Shown: positions 63,977 to 64,000 of the stretch, in pieces
How the letters are laid out: the number at the start of each line of letters is the position of its first letter
Position numbering within the stretch: position 1 is the stretch's first letter
Assembly: GCF_005877055.1 (NCBI RefSeq)
Contig: NZ_CP039424.1
Coordinates: 2,604,001-2,668,000 of the forward strand
Length of the DNA stretch: 64,000 bases
Source: Citricoccus sp. SGAir0253
GTDB lineage: Bacteria > Actinomycetota > Actinomycetes > Actinomycetales > Micrococcaceae
Direction: 5' to 3'
Translations under genes and position numbers: made by a program
Notes under the pieces: model-generated
What the model was told of the DNA's origin: nothing
The model's database searches: none
The model's input: the letters and a program-made list of their open reading frames with translations, nothing else

Positions 63977-64000
63977 GCCCGGGGCCGCCGGGACGGGCAC

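Overview
This 64 kb window is a chromosomal segment of a very GC-rich actinobacterium, most likely a member of the Micrococcaceae (Micrococcus, Kocuria or a close relative). The evidence is the roughly 70-75 % GC, with G/C at nearly every third codon position; an actinobacterial-type sdhCDAB operon; a monomeric NADP isocitrate dehydrogenase; a WS/DGAT acyltransferase; a furA-katA pair; an HspR-type HAIR operator; and many genes whose -10 box lies 6-7 nt before the start codon (leaderless mRNAs). I saw no rRNA, tRNA, CRISPR array, insertion sequence, prophage or attachment site. Coding density is above 90 % and almost every gene belongs to a recognisable family.

Layout. 1-8.3 kb: a DedA protein cut by the window edge, then a minus-strand nucleoside uptake and salvage operon (BMP lipoprotein, ABC ATPase, two permeases, cytidine deaminase, thymidine phosphorylase). 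A dyad covers its promoter, a hairpin follows the lipoprotein gene and a terminator follows deoA. 8.3-10.7 kb: an M20 amidohydrolase and a mannose-1-phosphate guanylyltransferase. 10.9-14.6 kb: sdhCDAB with two terminator hairpins. 14.6-25 kb: trpS, exonuclease III, a small membrane protein, two overlapping MFS exporters, an ABC-2 exporter with a fused double permease, and an MHS-family symporter. 25-27.5 kb: glyA-folD behind a ZTP (pfl) riboswitch. 27.5-34 kb: a flavin monooxygenase-like protein, furA-katA, a membrane-anchored protein with Ca-binding-type repeats, purU and a gamma carbonic anhydrase. 34-38.7 kb: a sugar ABC transporter with the gene order of LpqY-SugABC. 38.7-49.8 kb: a glutamate-cysteine ligase family enzyme, PhzF, GNAT, a thioredoxin reductase-like protein, HrpB helicase, an SDR, a 2-hydroxyacid dehydrogenase and a three-domain glutaminase. 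49.8-56.4 kb: a metal P-type ATPase, Hsp20, icd and WS/DGAT. 56.5-64 kb: purH, a CYTH-CHAD protein, an MFS transporter and a large secreted phosphoesterase.

Links between genes. GlyA, FolD, PurU and PurH all act on the one-carbon folate pool. The riboswitch in front of glyA-folD senses ZTP/ZMP, and ZMP is the substrate of PurH, so this window holds both the sensor and the enzymes that set the signal. The nucleoside operon imports nucleosides, deaminates cytidine and phosphorolyses thymidine. FurA-KatA and Hsp20 are the stress-response genes.

I did not find a clearly new defence or biosynthetic system. The most unusual items are the glutaminase-STAS-cyclic-nucleotide-domain fusion, the membrane-anchored coiled-coil protein with 23-residue DxDGDG repeats (which has a CebR-like operator upstream), the fused ABC-2 permease, the P-type ATPase with altered motifs, and the pervasive leaderless promoters.
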